NCBI GenBank assembly: GCA_946624065.1
Contig: CAMORT010000003.1
Location: 1 to 64,000 of the forward strand
Origin: F23-D06 sp002392325
Lineage (GTDB): Bacteria; Bacteroidota; Bacteroidia; Bacteroidales; WCHB1-69
Length of the DNA: 64,000 bases
Reading direction: 5' to 3'
The notes under the pieces were generated by a model, which was given only the letters and a program-made list of their open reading frames with translations, ran no database searches and was not told the DNA's origin. Position numbers and translations under genes: made by a program. Shown piece after piece: positions 39,434 through 48,736 of this stretch (positions are counted from its first letter, which is position 1; the number at the start of each line of letters is the position of its first letter).

Positions 39434-40878
39434 AACTGATCACAGACTTCGCGTACGATTTTGCGGATTTCCGCTTCCGGGAATTGACGGATAACGCCAT
39501 CTTGTTCAAATTGTTCCACGATGGCATGGGTTTCATCGATGTCGTGTTTGGCAATGTCATACACTTCCTGCCAGGTGCGCTGTTTGCGGGCAACGCCATC
39601 CTTTATGGCTTGCATGGCCACATCGGCGGCCACATTGGGGAACAGTTCGCTGTCCATCATGGTGGGCATGATGTGCTCCGAAGTAATGCCTTGGTTTTCA
39701 GCGTATTTTGCAATAGAGTGCGCTGCGCAGATGGCCATGCTGTCGGTGATTTTGCTGGCGGAAACGAGCAGCGTGCCCTTCAGGATGGCAGGGAAACAAA
39801 CGGAGTTGTTGACTTGGTTGGGGAAGTCGCCGCGCCCGGTGGCCACGATGTAGGCGCCTGCTTCTTTGGCTTTGTAGGGATAGATTTCCGGCACGGGATT
39901 AGCGCAAGCGAAAACGATCGCCTTGTCAGCCATCAGCGAGATCCACTCGGGTTTGATGGTGTCTGGACCCGGTTTGGAGAGCGCAATCAGCACATCGGCG
40001 TCCTTGAAGGCCTCCTCGTGCGTTTCAATGCAGTTGGGGTTGGTCGTTTCGCACAATTCCCATTTGCGGTAGAATCGCTTGTCGTCACGGTATTGTGTGC
40101 GGTTTTTGTGCAGTGTGCCTTTGGTGTCAAAAATCACGATGTTTTCCGCTTTCACGCCGTCGGTGATCATCAGACGGGCGATGGTGGTGTTTGCTGCGCC
40201 GGCGCCGTAAAGCACCACTTTGATGTCTTCCATCTTCTTGCCCACAATTTTCAAAGCGTTGATGAGTCCGGCCAGTGTCACACAGGCGGTGCCTTGTGCG
40301 TCGTCGTGCCACACGGGAATCACACACTCCTCGCGCAGCGTGTCCAGCACGCGATAGCAGTTGGGCTGTGAGATGTCCTCCAGATTGATGGCGCCGAAAC
40401 TGTGTTGCACCATCTTCACAAACTCAATCAGTTTGTCGGCCTGATGCTCGCCATTTTCGTCACGGCTGTCGATGCACAAAGGGACGGAGTCAACGCCACC
40501 CAAATATTTCATCAGCATGGCTTTGCCTTCCATGACACCCAGTCCGCCGGGAGGGGTGCAGTCGCCGTCGCCCAGCACGCGCGTGCTGTCGCTCACCACG
40601 GCCACCAAGTTGGAGCGGTTGCTGAGGTAGAACGAACGGTCGTTGTTGTCACGAATGGTCGTGGATACGGCGGAAACGCCCGGGGTGTACCACACATTAA
40701 ACCAGTTGAACCCGTAGATGGGCGCTTTGGGCAAAGTTTGCATTTTTCCACCATAATACTCGTGTGCCGCAATGGACATCTTCTTGTAAAACAGTGTTTT
40801 GGCTTTGGCTTTCTGCTCTTCCGTGAAATCTGCAGGGAAGAGTTTTTCAATATTGTCTAAGGAAAGAATATCGGTCAT
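39430..40878 (-). CDS. NAD(P)-dependent malic enzyme
   Basis: Oxidatively decarboxylates malate to pyruvate. The 482-residue protein has the malic domain with YTPGVSAVSTTIRDN, SDSTRVLGDGDCTPPGGLGVMEGKAMLMKYLGGVDSVPLCID, and INLEDISQPNCYRVLDTLREECVIPVWHDDAQGTACV. The NAD-binding domain has VVLYGAGAANTTIARLMI and VFACANPVPEIYP. There is no phosphotransacetylase-like extension, so it is a short-type enzyme. It is first in a two-gene unit with the sensor kinase. A -7 element lies at 40901-40908 on the minus strand. Confidence 0.93.
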   Translation of the reverse strand: MTDILSLDNIEKLFPADFTEEQKAKAKTLFYKKMSIAAHEYYGGKMQTLPKAPIYGFNWFNVWYTPGVSAVSTTIRDNNDRSFYLSNRSNLVAVVSDSTRVLGDGDCTPPGGLGVMEGKAMLMKYLGGVDSVPLCIDSRDENGEHQADKLIEFVKMVQHSFGAINLEDISQPNCYRVLDTLREECVIPVWHDDAQGTACVTLAGLINALKIVGKKMEDIKVVLYGAGAANTTIARLMITDGVKAENIVIFDTKGTLHKNRTQYRDDKRFYRKWELCETTNPNCIETHEEAFKDADVLIALSKPGPDTIKPEWISLMADKAIVFACANPVPEIYPYKAKEAGAYIVATGRGDFPNQVNNSVCFPAILKGTLLVSASKITDSMAICAAHSIAKYAENQGITSEHIMPTMMDSELFPNVAADVAMQAIKDGVARKQRTWQEVYDIAKHDIDETHAIVEQFEQDGVIRQFPEAEIRKIVREVCDQL

Positions 40879-40900
40879 ATTGGTGCTTTTAATGAATTGG

Positions 40901-40908
40901 CAAAAGTA
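40901..40908 (-). promoter_or_regulatory. Bacteroidota -7 element for malic enzyme and sensor kinase
   Basis: On the minus strand it reads TACTTTTG followed by CC, 22 bp before the ATG at 40878. Confidence 0.6.
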
Positions 40909-40938
40909 AGAAAAAAAGTGCAGGAGTCCATTCCTGTT

Positions 40939-41628
40939 TTATTGCCCCACGGTATTGTTGATTCTTCGTTTCGCCCTTTTCCAAATGAAAATGAAGAAGA
41001 TGAAGAATCCCAGATTCAGTAATGAGGCGGTGATGGTGTCAGTGCCTTGAATCAATTCGGCATACATGAGCACGAAGTCGTAAATACCGTGCATGATGAC
41101 TGGAATAAGGAAGGCGAGGAAAAGATAGAAGTGTTTTTTTGAAGGCCTGAATTTGGCGAGGGCAAAGAAATATCCCATGAAGATGGCGAAAAAGAAATGG
41201 GCGGGCACGGCGAACAACGCGCGGCTCACCGCCACACCCAGACCACCCTGCATCACATACAGGATATTCTCCAATCCGGCGAACCCCAGACCCACGCATG
41301 CCGCATATTCCAATCCGTCGTAGTATTCGTCAAAATACTGGCTTTTCCAGATGAAAAGGTACAGGAACACCAGTTTGCAGAACTCCTCGGGCATGGCGGC
41401 CATGCAAAACGCCTGAAACAGCGCCTGGTGCAGTGGCAATGAAGTGTCGCCTAACCTTTCGACATTCAGAACGGTAAGGAGCAACACATCCAAACCAGCA
41501 GCCAGCACACCACCCAGCAGGGCTTTAAGCAGCATGGGCAGCGGCTCCTTTTGGAACCTGTCCTTGGAATAAATGTAAATCAACAGGAAGATGACCGGCG
41601 CGAATGATGCTATAAGAATGATGGACAT
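40939..41628 (-). CDS. PrsW-family intramembrane metalloprotease
   Basis: The 229-residue protein has about seven hydrophobic segments and the PrsW motifs: AAMPEEFCKLVFLY with the EE pair (about 78-91), VPAHFFFAIFMGYFFALAKF with the first His, and IPVIMHGIYDFVLMY with the second. In Bacillus, PrsW cleaves the anti-sigma factor RsiW; the substrate in Bacteroidota is not known. It is not clearly co-transcribed with its neighbours. Family assignment is strong; proteolytic activity is inferred from the intact motifs. Confidence 0.88.
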   Translation of the reverse strand: MSIILIASFAPVIFLLIYIYSKDRFQKEPLPMLLKALLGGVLAAGLDVLLLTVLNVERLGDTSLPLHQALFQAFCMAAMPEEFCKLVFLYLFIWKSQYFDEYYDGLEYAACVGLGFAGLENILYVMQGGLGVAVSRALFAVPAHFFFAIFMGYFFALAKFRPSKKHFYLFLAFLIPVIMHGIYDFVLMYAELIQGTDTITASLLNLGFFIFFIFIWKRAKRRINNTVGQ

Positions 41629-41636
41629 GATGGAAA

Positions 41637-41710
41637 GGGCGAAAGGGGTGAAGTTGGTGAAATGGGTGAAATTGGTAAAAGGTAAATGGGGTAAAAGGGA
41701 TTAGGTTATG
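41637..41710. repeat. Purine-rich GGTGAAATTGGTGAAA-like repeat
   Basis: Upstream of the PrsW gene, the gap carries imperfect units GGTGAAGTT, GGTGAAATG, GGTGAAATT and GGTAAAAGG. It is a different unit from the AGTCTCAA family but similar in being degenerate, short-period and strictly intergenic. Confidence 0.65.
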
Positions 41711-41747
41711 GGGTTTTATGAACTTTTAACTTTGAAACCTGAAACTT

Positions 41748-43118
41748 CTACAATTTCATCCACTCGTCAAAATCTGCTTCGCTAACGAGTTTCAGCGCAA
41801 GGGCGGCTTCGCGGAGGGTGATGCCCTCATTTAAGGCGTGTTGCGCAATCTTTGCGGCATTGTAATAACCGATGTGCGGGCTCAGTTTGGTGACGAGCAT
41901 CAGGGAGTTGTTCAGGTGCATGGTGATGCGCTCTTTGTTGGCGACCACGCCTTTCAGGCAATGGTCGTTGAAGGAGTTGATAACATCCGCCAGCAGTCGT
42001 GATGATTGCAGCAGGTTGCGCCCGATGAGCGGCATGAACACATTGAGTTGCAGATGTCCCTGCAGGGCGCCGGTAGTGATGGCCACATCGTTGCCGATTA
42101 CTTGGCAGCACACTTGTGAAAGCGCTTCGCACTGCGTGGGGTTCACCTTGCCGGGCATGATGGAGGAACCGGGCTCGTTGGCGGGCAGGATCACTTCGCC
42201 TAAACCGCAACGCGGTCCGGAGTTCAGCAGACGGAAGTCGTTGGCGATCTTCATCAGCGAAACGGCCAACCGTTTCAAACTTCCCGACATTTCCGCCATG
42301 GAGTCGTGTGTGGCCATGGCCTCAAACTTGTTGGGCGTGTTCGTGAAATTCAGTCCGGTAAATGTATTTATATATTGTAACGCCAGTTTGTCATAACCTT
42401 CGGGTGCGTTGATGCCGTTGCCCACGGCCGTGCCGCCGATGGGCAGCTCCATCAGATGAAGCATGCTGTGGCGTATGGCTTCCAGTCCGTGCTCCAGTTG
42501 AGAAAGGTGTCCGGAGAGTTCCTGTCCCAAAGTCAGTGGGGTGGCATCCATCAGGTGCGTGCGCCCGATCTTCTTGATATCCGCAAACTCCTCAATCTTA
42601 ATGCGATAGGTTTCCATTAACCGCTCAATGGCTGGGATGGTGTGTTCCAACAACATTTTTGCGGCGGCAATGCGCATGCCGGTGGGGAAGATGTCGTTGG
42701 TGGACTGCGACTTGTTCACATCGTCATTAGGGGAGAGATACAAGGGCACATCATCCAACTTGCCACCGTTCATCAGTTGCCCCAGGTGGGCGATGACCTC
42801 GTTGACATTCATGTTGGTTTGGGTGCCTGAGCCGGTTTGCCAGATATGCAGTGGGAATTGGTCGTCCCACTTGCCTGCGAGTATCTCGTCGCATGCCTGT
42901 ACGATGAGGTTGCGCTTGTCGGCGGGCAATACGCCAAGGTCGCAATTGGCGCTGGCTGCCGCCTTTTTGGCTAAGGCAATGCCATATATGATCTCAATCG
43001 GCATTTTCTTCTTGCCAATGACGAAATTCTCCATGGCGCGCTGCGTCTGCGCTCCCCATAATTTGTCGCATTCAACCCTCATTTCTCCAAGGGTGTCTTT
43101 TTCTGTTCTGTATTCCAT
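41748..43118 (-). CDS. fumC: Class II fumarate hydratase
   Basis: Interconverts fumarate and malate. The 456-residue protein has the superfamily signature GSSIMPGKVNPTQCEA and QTGSGTQTNMNVNEVIAH, GRTHLMDATPLTLGQELSGH and TAVGNGINAPEGYD. The ATG at 43118 (MEYRTEKDTLGEMRVE) is the normal family start; an upstream in-frame ATG would add six residues. Lacks iron-sulfur motifs, as expected for class II. With malic enzyme nearby it points to C4-dicarboxylate metabolism, but the genes are not one operon. Confidence 0.95.
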   Translation of the reverse strand: MEYRTEKDTLGEMRVECDKLWGAQTQRAMENFVIGKKKMPIEIIYGIALAKKAAASANCDLGVLPADKRNLIVQACDEILAGKWDDQFPLHIWQTGSGTQTNMNVNEVIAHLGQLMNGGKLDDVPLYLSPNDDVNKSQSTNDIFPTGMRIAAAKMLLEHTIPAIERLMETYRIKIEEFADIKKIGRTHLMDATPLTLGQELSGHLSQLEHGLEAIRHSMLHLMELPIGGTAVGNGINAPEGYDKLALQYINTFTGLNFTNTPNKFEAMATHDSMAEMSGSLKRLAVSLMKIANDFRLLNSGPRCGLGEVILPANEPGSSIMPGKVNPTQCEALSQVCCQVIGNDVAITTGALQGHLQLNVFMPLIGRNLLQSSRLLADVINSFNDHCLKGVVANKERITMHLNNSLMLVTKLSPHIGYYNAAKIAQHALNEGITLREAALALKLVSEADFDEWMKL

Positions 43119-43203
43119 TGTTTTAGCGATTATCAATTATTGAGTAAGAGAGTAAACGATCAGTTTTTATTATTTTCTTCCTTTATTTCTTCGTCTTAAT
43201 CTA

Positions 43204-45114
43204 TTAGTCATAAAACCTCCATGTGATTCCCAGTTCCAGATTCCGTCCCTGCATCGGGTAGAAGGGCGTGGTGAAATATTTGAAACTGAACACACCGGCC
43301 AGCAGGTTCCCGCCACGGACATAGAAGGCGATGCGTTCCACCCGCAAGGTGAGGTTCAAGTCGAAGTAGAGGTAATTGCCCACTTGCTCGTTGCCCTGAT
43401 GATAGAATTGGTGTAGGAGCGCATTGTAGGCATCCGCATAGTATAATGTGTTGTACATCAGGTCTCCGCCGATTTGGATGTTCAAGCGTTTCCTGAAAAT
43501 CTTGAATTGGTAGGCGGCGTATAATTTGCCGGCGAATATGGGTACGGCAATATATGATTTTGTGGAATGTTGTACGGAAACATTGAGGTCAATCATGAAA
43601 TTCTTGACGCGTAACGGAGCAAACAGGTTGAGTTGCACCACATTGATGGATTTCTCATAACTCTCCGGTTCAAAGTGATGATTCAGAAATACATAGCGGT
43701 TCAGCATGAAGTAGTTGAAACTCACTTTGTAGTCCAAAATGGTATAGAAGGCGCCCAGTTTCAGGATGTTCTGCTTTTTCCAATCATTCAGCCAGTAATT
43801 GTTGTTACCGTTGTAATGCGTGAAGATGAAGTCGGGGGATATGCGGTAGAAGTTCGCCTCCAGCCCCAGATAGGATCGCAGTTTTCGGTTAATGGCGAAA
43901 GTGCCCGCCACATTGGCGATAGCGTCATTTTTGTTGTAATTCAGGAAAGAATAGGCGAAGTTGCCGTAAATGTCCCAAACGGAGAACAACCGTATGGATG
44001 CTCGGGCAAACAGCGAGAAATTGTTGGCTATGTAGCGGGGCATGCGCGAGTGGACGAACTCGTGGCGGATGCCGCCAGCAAACCGGAATTGGTAGTTGCG
44101 TTCGCTGCGCCGCGACATCGGATTGTAGTTCGACCACTGGAGTGTGTTTATTATGTTATAGAAGTAGAGACTGTCTTTCGTGGTGTCCGTGCTGAAATAA
44201 TAATGATCGCGATAAAAATCATTGTTCAGGTTGTAGTCTGAAAACAGACTTCCGGTGCGCTTGAACTGGAACGAGTGTGTGAAGGTGCCGAAATAGTGCC
44301 CATTTTTGTCGCGAATGTTCACAAATTGCTGGAAAAGAGCGTCGTGGGTGTTGATGCGGGAGGAGGCATTGCTGAACATGACATTGAATGCGCTCAGGTT
44401 GTTCGTGATGTTGGTGTCGCGCACATCACGGTCGGCAAAACTGTGAAAATCACTCAGTCCGCCGTTCTCGGAGAACTTGGCGTGGTTGAGGATGTAGGAT
44501 ACGGTAAACCCGTACAAGCTGTCCTTGGTCTCATAGTGGAAAAGCGCATCCAGTATCAGCATGTTGACCCCCTGGTGCAGAAAATATCCCGTATTGCCTA
44601 TTCCCATAAGGTTGACCACCAGATCGCTGTGTTTGAATTTCTGGGCGTGGGTGGCATAGAAATTCTGTTCGGAAGGGAGTCCGTAGGTATATGCCAAACG
44701 GGTATAGGAAAAATCCACATCGTAGTGTTTGAGGTCTTTTTGTGTCTTAAAAAACAGCGGATAGGGCAGGGTGAGCATGGAGAAATCGATGCTCCGCTCG
44801 TAGTCGAAAACCATCGATTTGTGCGCCTGTCCGTTGATGCCGATGCTTTGGTAAATGTTTGGCGCCTCATAAAAGGGGGAGTAGTCTGAGATGTGGAAAA
44901 TAGAAGTGTCCAGCAGGTCGTATTTCAGCGGATTGTAAAAGACGGTGGGAAAATTGGCCGTATATACGGGCACATAGGCGGGGGAGAGGGCCATGACGGA
45001 GTCGATCTTGCGCTCCCTTTGTTCCGATTCCTGTGCGAAAATCTGTCCTATACTGCTGATTGCCAATAATATGGTGATGAGCGCAAAGACTCTCGCACGA
45101 AGTGGATGTGCCAT
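43204..45114 (-). CDS. Putative porin, outer-membrane beta-barrel (636 aa)
   Basis: The start at 45114 (MAHPLRARVFALITILLAISSIGQIFAQ) gives a good signal peptide. Longer frames start at or upstream of the predicted transcription start, because the -7 element is at 45140-45147. The mature protein has the features of the Bacteroidota putative porin family: an N-terminal segment YDLLDTSIFHISDYSPFYEAPNIYQSIGINGQAHKSMVF and many amphipathic strands with aromatic ends, finishing GRNLELGITWRFYD, a typical C-terminal barrel strand. It lies in the outer membrane. Substrate is unknown. Confidence 0.82.
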   Translation of the reverse strand: MAHPLRARVFALITILLAISSIGQIFAQESEQRERKIDSVMALSPAYVPVYTANFPTVFYNPLKYDLLDTSIFHISDYSPFYEAPNIYQSIGINGQAHKSMVFDYERSIDFSMLTLPYPLFFKTQKDLKHYDVDFSYTRLAYTYGLPSEQNFYATHAQKFKHSDLVVNLMGIGNTGYFLHQGVNMLILDALFHYETKDSLYGFTVSYILNHAKFSENGGLSDFHSFADRDVRDTNITNNLSAFNVMFSNASSRINTHDALFQQFVNIRDKNGHYFGTFTHSFQFKRTGSLFSDYNLNNDFYRDHYYFSTDTTKDSLYFYNIINTLQWSNYNPMSRRSERNYQFRFAGGIRHEFVHSRMPRYIANNFSLFARASIRLFSVWDIYGNFAYSFLNYNKNDAIANVAGTFAINRKLRSYLGLEANFYRISPDFIFTHYNGNNNYWLNDWKKQNILKLGAFYTILDYKVSFNYFMLNRYVFLNHHFEPESYEKSINVVQLNLFAPLRVKNFMIDLNVSVQHSTKSYIAVPIFAGKLYAAYQFKIFRKRLNIQIGGDLMYNTLYYADAYNALLHQFYHQGNEQVGNYLYFDLNLTLRVERIAFYVRGGNLLAGVFSFKYFTTPFYPMQGRNLELGITWRFYD

Positions 45115-45139
45115 ATCTCTATCCCTGAAAATCATACCG

Positions 45140-45147
45140 CAAAAATA
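45140..45147 (-). promoter_or_regulatory. Bacteroidota -7 element for the putative porin gene
   Basis: On the minus strand this reads TATTTTTG followed by CGG. It predicts a transcript start near 45133, which decides for the ATG at 45114. Confidence 0.6.
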
Positions 45148-45284
45148 CAAAAAAACTCCATCCCTTTCATACCTTTTCACCTTGTGTCCGTTCCCTCTTC
45201 TTTTATCTCTGCCAATTTGTCAGTTGATATGCTTTGGCAAAATTATTGATGGAAAGAGTTGTCATAAAAGAAAGGAAAAACACT

Positions 45285-47882
45285 ATGAACCCGAATAATT
45301 TAACGATTAAAACCCAGGAAGTGATTTCGAATGCCCAGATGCTTGCCATGCGCAACCAGAATCAGCAGATCGAATCACTGCATTTGTTGAAGTCCATGTT
45401 GGATGTGGACGATAATGTGATACCCTTCCTGCTGAAGAAGCAGGATTGTAACCCTAAAACGATTGCCTCTGTCGTGGATCGTGAGATAGGACATCTGCCC
45501 AAGGTTACGGGCGGTGACTTCTACCTTGCGGGAAGCGCGCAAACCGCCATGCAGAAAGCCATCATCTTCTGCCAGGATTCCGGTGACGAGTTTGTCTCGC
45601 TTGAACATTTGCTTTATGGTATTTTCATGGCCAATGACCGTTGCTCGCAGATTCTGAAAGATGCCGGCATGACGGAGAAGGGACTGAAGAGCGCCATCGC
45701 CGAGTTGCACCAAGGCAGCAAAGTGAACAGCGCTTCCAACGAGGAGACCTACAATGCGCTGAACAAGTATGCGAAGAATTTGAACGACATGGCGCGCCAG
45801 GGAAAACTTGACCCGGTGATTGGCCGTGACGAGGAAATCCGCCGTGTGCTGCAAATCCTGTCCAGAAGAACAAAAAACAACCCGATTCTGATTGGTGAGG
45901 CCGGTGTCGGCAAGACTGCCATTGCGGAGGGTCTGGCCCAGCGTTTGGTGAGCGGCGACATTCCCGAGAATCTGAAAACCAAGAAGTTGTTTTCGCTGGA
46001 TATGGGCGCTTTGATTGCCGGTGCCAAGTACAAGGGTGAGTTTGAGGAGCGTCTGAAAGCAGTTATCAACGAGGTGATCCAATCCAATGGCGAAATCATC
46101 CTCTTCATCGATGAAATCCACACCTTGGTGGGTGCGGGCGCGTCGGGTGAGGGCGCCATGGATGCCGCCAATATCCTGAAACCTGCGCTGGCGCGTGGTG
46201 AACTCCGTTCCATCGGTGCCACAACCCTGGACGAATACCAAAAATATTTTGAAAAAGACAAGGCGTTGGAGCGTCGTTTCCAACCAGTGAAGATTGAAGA
46301 GCCTGACAAATACTCCGCCATTTCCATTCTTCGTGGATTGAAAGAACGCTATGAGAATCACCATAAAGTTAAGATATTGGATGAGGCCATCATTGCGGCG
46401 GTCGAGCTCTCGCAGCGCTATATCAGCGACCGCTTCCTGCCCGACAAGGCCATCGACCTGATTGATGAGGCGGCAGCCAAGTTGAAACTGGAAATAAACT
46501 CAGTTCCAGAGGAATTGGATGAGGTGGAACACAAAATCAGCCAGTTGGAGATTGAGCGTGAGGCCATCAAGCGCGAGAACGCCACGGAGAAAGTGGAGGA
46601 GTTGAGCAAGAAGATTGCCGAATTGCAGGAGAAACGCAATGAGATCTCCACCAAATGGCGCAGTGAGAAGGAAATTATGGATAAAATCCAGCATTGCAAA
46701 GACGAAATCGAGCAATACAAACTGGAAGCCACCAATGAGGAGCGCCAAGGCAATTATGGCCGAGTGGCGGAATTGCGCTATGGTTTGATTAAGAATGATG
46801 AAGACCAGATCGTGAAGTTGCAGAAGGAACTGGAGACTTTGCAGGGCGATGATGCCATGATTGATGAGAAGGTGGGTGCGGACGATATTGCCGAGGTGGT
46901 GGCCCGCTGGACCGGCATTCCCGTCACCAAGATGATGCAGAGCGAGAAATCGAAATTGCTCCATCTGGAAGAGGAACTCCACAAGCGTGTGGTGGGCCAA
47001 GACGAGGCCATTTGCGCCGTGGCAGACGCGATCCGCCGGAGCAGGGCCGGTCTGCAGGACGCCAAACGCCCCATCGGCTCGTTCATCTTCATGGGCACCA
47101 CAGGTGTGGGCAAAACCGAGCTGGCCAAGGCACTTGCCGAATATCTGTTCAATACCGAAGACGCTATGATCCGCTTCGATATGAGTGAGTTCCAGGAATC
47201 CTATTCTGTTTCCCGACTCATCGGTTCGCCCCCAGGCTATGTGGGGTATGATGAGGGCGGTCAGCTGACCGAAAAGGTGCGCCGCAAACCCTATTCCGTC
47301 ATTCTGTTCGATGAGATTGAAAAAGCGCACCCCGATGTGTTCAATGTGCTGCTGCAAGTGCTCGACGACGGGCGGCTCACCGACAACAAGGGCAGGGTGG
47401 CCGACTTCAAGAACACCATCATCATTATGACCTCCAACTTGGGGTCCAATATCATACAGGACAACTACGCCGACCGTGCCAACTACTCTGATCTTGAGGT
47501 GTTTGAGCGCACTAAGGCCGAGGTGACCGATCTGTTGAAAAAGACATTGAAACCCGAGTTCCTGAACCGTATTGACGAAATTGTGATGTTCCAGCCGCTC
47601 TCCAAACGCGAGATTCGTTCCATCATCGACCTGCAGATTGCCCAACTCGGCAAGTTGCTGGAACCCCGCAATATCAAATTGGAGTTCAGTCAGTACGCAT
47701 TGGATTTGCTGCTGCAGCTGGGTTACGACCCCGTGTACGGCGCCCGTCCGCTGAAGCGTGTCATCCAGAAACGCATCCTCAATGAGTTGTCGAAACTCAT
47801 TCTGGCAGAGGATATTGAGCATGACAGCACCATTATGGTGGATTCGGTTGAGGACGGCAAGTTCGTGTTCTACAAAAAATAA
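45285..47882 (+). CDS. clpB: ClpB disaggregase
   Basis: An ATP-dependent chaperone that, with DnaK, pulls proteins out of aggregates. The 865-residue protein has the N-domain repeats (about 1-145), NBD1 with Walker A GEAGVGKT and Walker B LFIDEIHTLVGAG, a coiled-coil middle domain (about 395-520, rich in Glu/Lys), and NBD2 with Walker A GTTGVGKT, VILFDEIEKAHPDVFNVLLQVLDDGRLTDNKGR and the C-terminal domain. The start MNPNNLTIKTQEVISNAQ is the family start; upstream residues are not conserved. A terminator follows closely. Confidence 0.97.
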   Translation: MNPNNLTIKTQEVISNAQMLAMRNQNQQIESLHLLKSMLDVDDNVIPFLLKKQDCNPKTIASVVDREIGHLPKVTGGDFYLAGSAQTAMQKAIIFCQDSGDEFVSLEHLLYGIFMANDRCSQILKDAGMTEKGLKSAIAELHQGSKVNSASNEETYNALNKYAKNLNDMARQGKLDPVIGRDEEIRRVLQILSRRTKNNPILIGEAGVGKTAIAEGLAQRLVSGDIPENLKTKKLFSLDMGALIAGAKYKGEFEERLKAVINEVIQSNGEIILFIDEIHTLVGAGASGEGAMDAANILKPALARGELRSIGATTLDEYQKYFEKDKALERRFQPVKIEEPDKYSAISILRGLKERYENHHKVKILDEAIIAAVELSQRYISDRFLPDKAIDLIDEAAAKLKLEINSVPEELDEVEHKISQLEIEREAIKRENATEKVEELSKKIAELQEKRNEISTKWRSEKEIMDKIQHCKDEIEQYKLEATNEERQGNYGRVAELRYGLIKNDEDQIVKLQKELETLQGDDAMIDEKVGADDIAEVVARWTGIPVTKMMQSEKSKLLHLEEELHKRVVGQDEAICAVADAIRRSRAGLQDAKRPIGSFIFMGTTGVGKTELAKALAEYLFNTEDAMIRFDMSEFQESYSVSRLIGSPPGYVGYDEGGQLTEKVRRKPYSVILFDEIEKAHPDVFNVLLQVLDDGRLTDNKGRVADFKNTIIIMTSNLGSNIIQDNYADRANYSDLEVFERTKAEVTDLLKKTLKPEFLNRIDEIVMFQPLSKREIRSIIDLQIAQLGKLLEPRNIKLEFSQYALDLLLQLGYDPVYGARPLKRVIQKRILNELSKLILAEDIEHDSTIMVDSVEDGKFVFYKK

Positions 47883-47902
47883 CATTGTATGTTTGATATT
47901 AT

Positions 47903-47938
47903 TGGCGACAGGCACCAAGTGCTGTCGCCATTTTTTTT
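47903..47938 (+). terminator. Intrinsic terminator after clpB
   Basis: TGGCGACAGGCAC and GTGCTGTCGCCA form a stem with one bulged G around CAA, followed by eight T. The T run joins the -7 element of the next gene. Confidence 0.85.
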
Positions 47939-47945
47939 ATCTTTG
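47938..47945 (+). promoter_or_regulatory. Bacteroidota -7 element for pcm
   Basis: TATCTTTG immediately follows the clpB terminator, 15 bp before the ATG at 47961; the -33 region would lie in the hairpin. Confidence 0.6.
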
Positions 47946-47960
47946 CGCTTTGAATATGAT

Positions 47961-48614
47961 ATGATGAAGACTGACAACTATCTTTTATTAGGAGCGAAGA
48001 AGCGTTTGATTGAGGAGCTTCGGCAGAAGGGCATCACGGACGAGAATGTGCTGGCCGCCTTTGACAAGGTGGAACGCCATCGCTTTGTGGAATCTTTTCT
48101 TTGGGATAAAGCATACGAGAACAAGGCGCTGAAACTGATGAACGGGCAGACGATTTCCCATCCCTATACGGTTGCGTTTCAAACGCAATTGCTTGAGGTT
48201 CAAAAAAATGACAAAATCTTGGAGATTGGCACCGGCTCCGGCTTTCAGGCGGCAATCTTGAGCGCCATGGGCGCGCGCGTGTTCTCCATCGAACGCCAAC
48301 AGCAACTGCACTTGAGTGCCAAGCGCCTGCTGGAGAAATTGGACGACAGAATTGTGCTGTATTACGGCGACGGGTACCAAGGCTATCCGAAATTCGCCCC
48401 ATACTCCAAAATCATCGTCACGTGCGGTGCTCCGGAAGTTCCCCCTGCCCTCTTGCAGCAACTGACTGTGGGCGGCATTATGGTGATCCCTGTCGGCGAC
48501 GAGTCGCATACCATGAAGAGAATCAAGAAGATAGATGAGGAAAACTACGAAGAGGAAACCTTTGGAGACTTCCTCTTTGTCCCTATGCTGAAAGAACGCG
48601 TAAGCGTTAGATGA
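47961..48614 (+). CDS. pcm: Protein-L-isoaspartate O-methyltransferase
   Basis: Repairs isoaspartyl residues in damaged proteins using SAM. The 217-residue protein shows VERHRFVESFLWDKAYENKALKLMNGQTISHPYTVAFQTQLLEVQKNDKILEIGTGSGFQAAILSAMGARVFSIER (about 35-110), containing the substrate and SAM-binding motifs, then IIVTCGAPEVPPALLQQLTVGGIMVIPVG. Start at 47961 or 47964 (tandem ATGs) follows from the -7 element. It lies directly after clpB, a plausible protein-quality pairing, though with its own promoter. Confidence 0.93.
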   Translation: MMKTDNYLLLGAKKRLIEELRQKGITDENVLAAFDKVERHRFVESFLWDKAYENKALKLMNGQTISHPYTVAFQTQLLEVQKNDKILEIGTGSGFQAAILSAMGARVFSIERQQQLHLSAKRLLEKLDDRIVLYYGDGYQGYPKFAPYSKIIVTCGAPEVPPALLQQLTVGGIMVIPVGDESHTMKRIKKIDEENYEEETFGDFLFVPMLKERVSVR

Positions 48615-48629
48615 CGTAGAACACAATGA

Positions 48630-48719
48630 ACAAATCCCCAATCCCCAATCTTAAATCTCAAATCCCAAGTATCAAGTCTCAAGTCTCAAATCCCAAATCT
48701 CAAATCTCAAGTCTAAATT
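48630..48719. repeat. Degenerate AAATCTCAAATCCCAAGT tandem repeat, copy D
   Basis: The 122-bp gap between pcm and the nucleotidyltransferase gene is mainly 7-8 nt units AATCCCC, AAATCTCA, AATCCCA, AGTATCA, AGTCTCA. It is closest in sequence to copy B. Confidence 0.8.
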
Positions 48720-48736
48720 ATAATCTTTAATCAATC

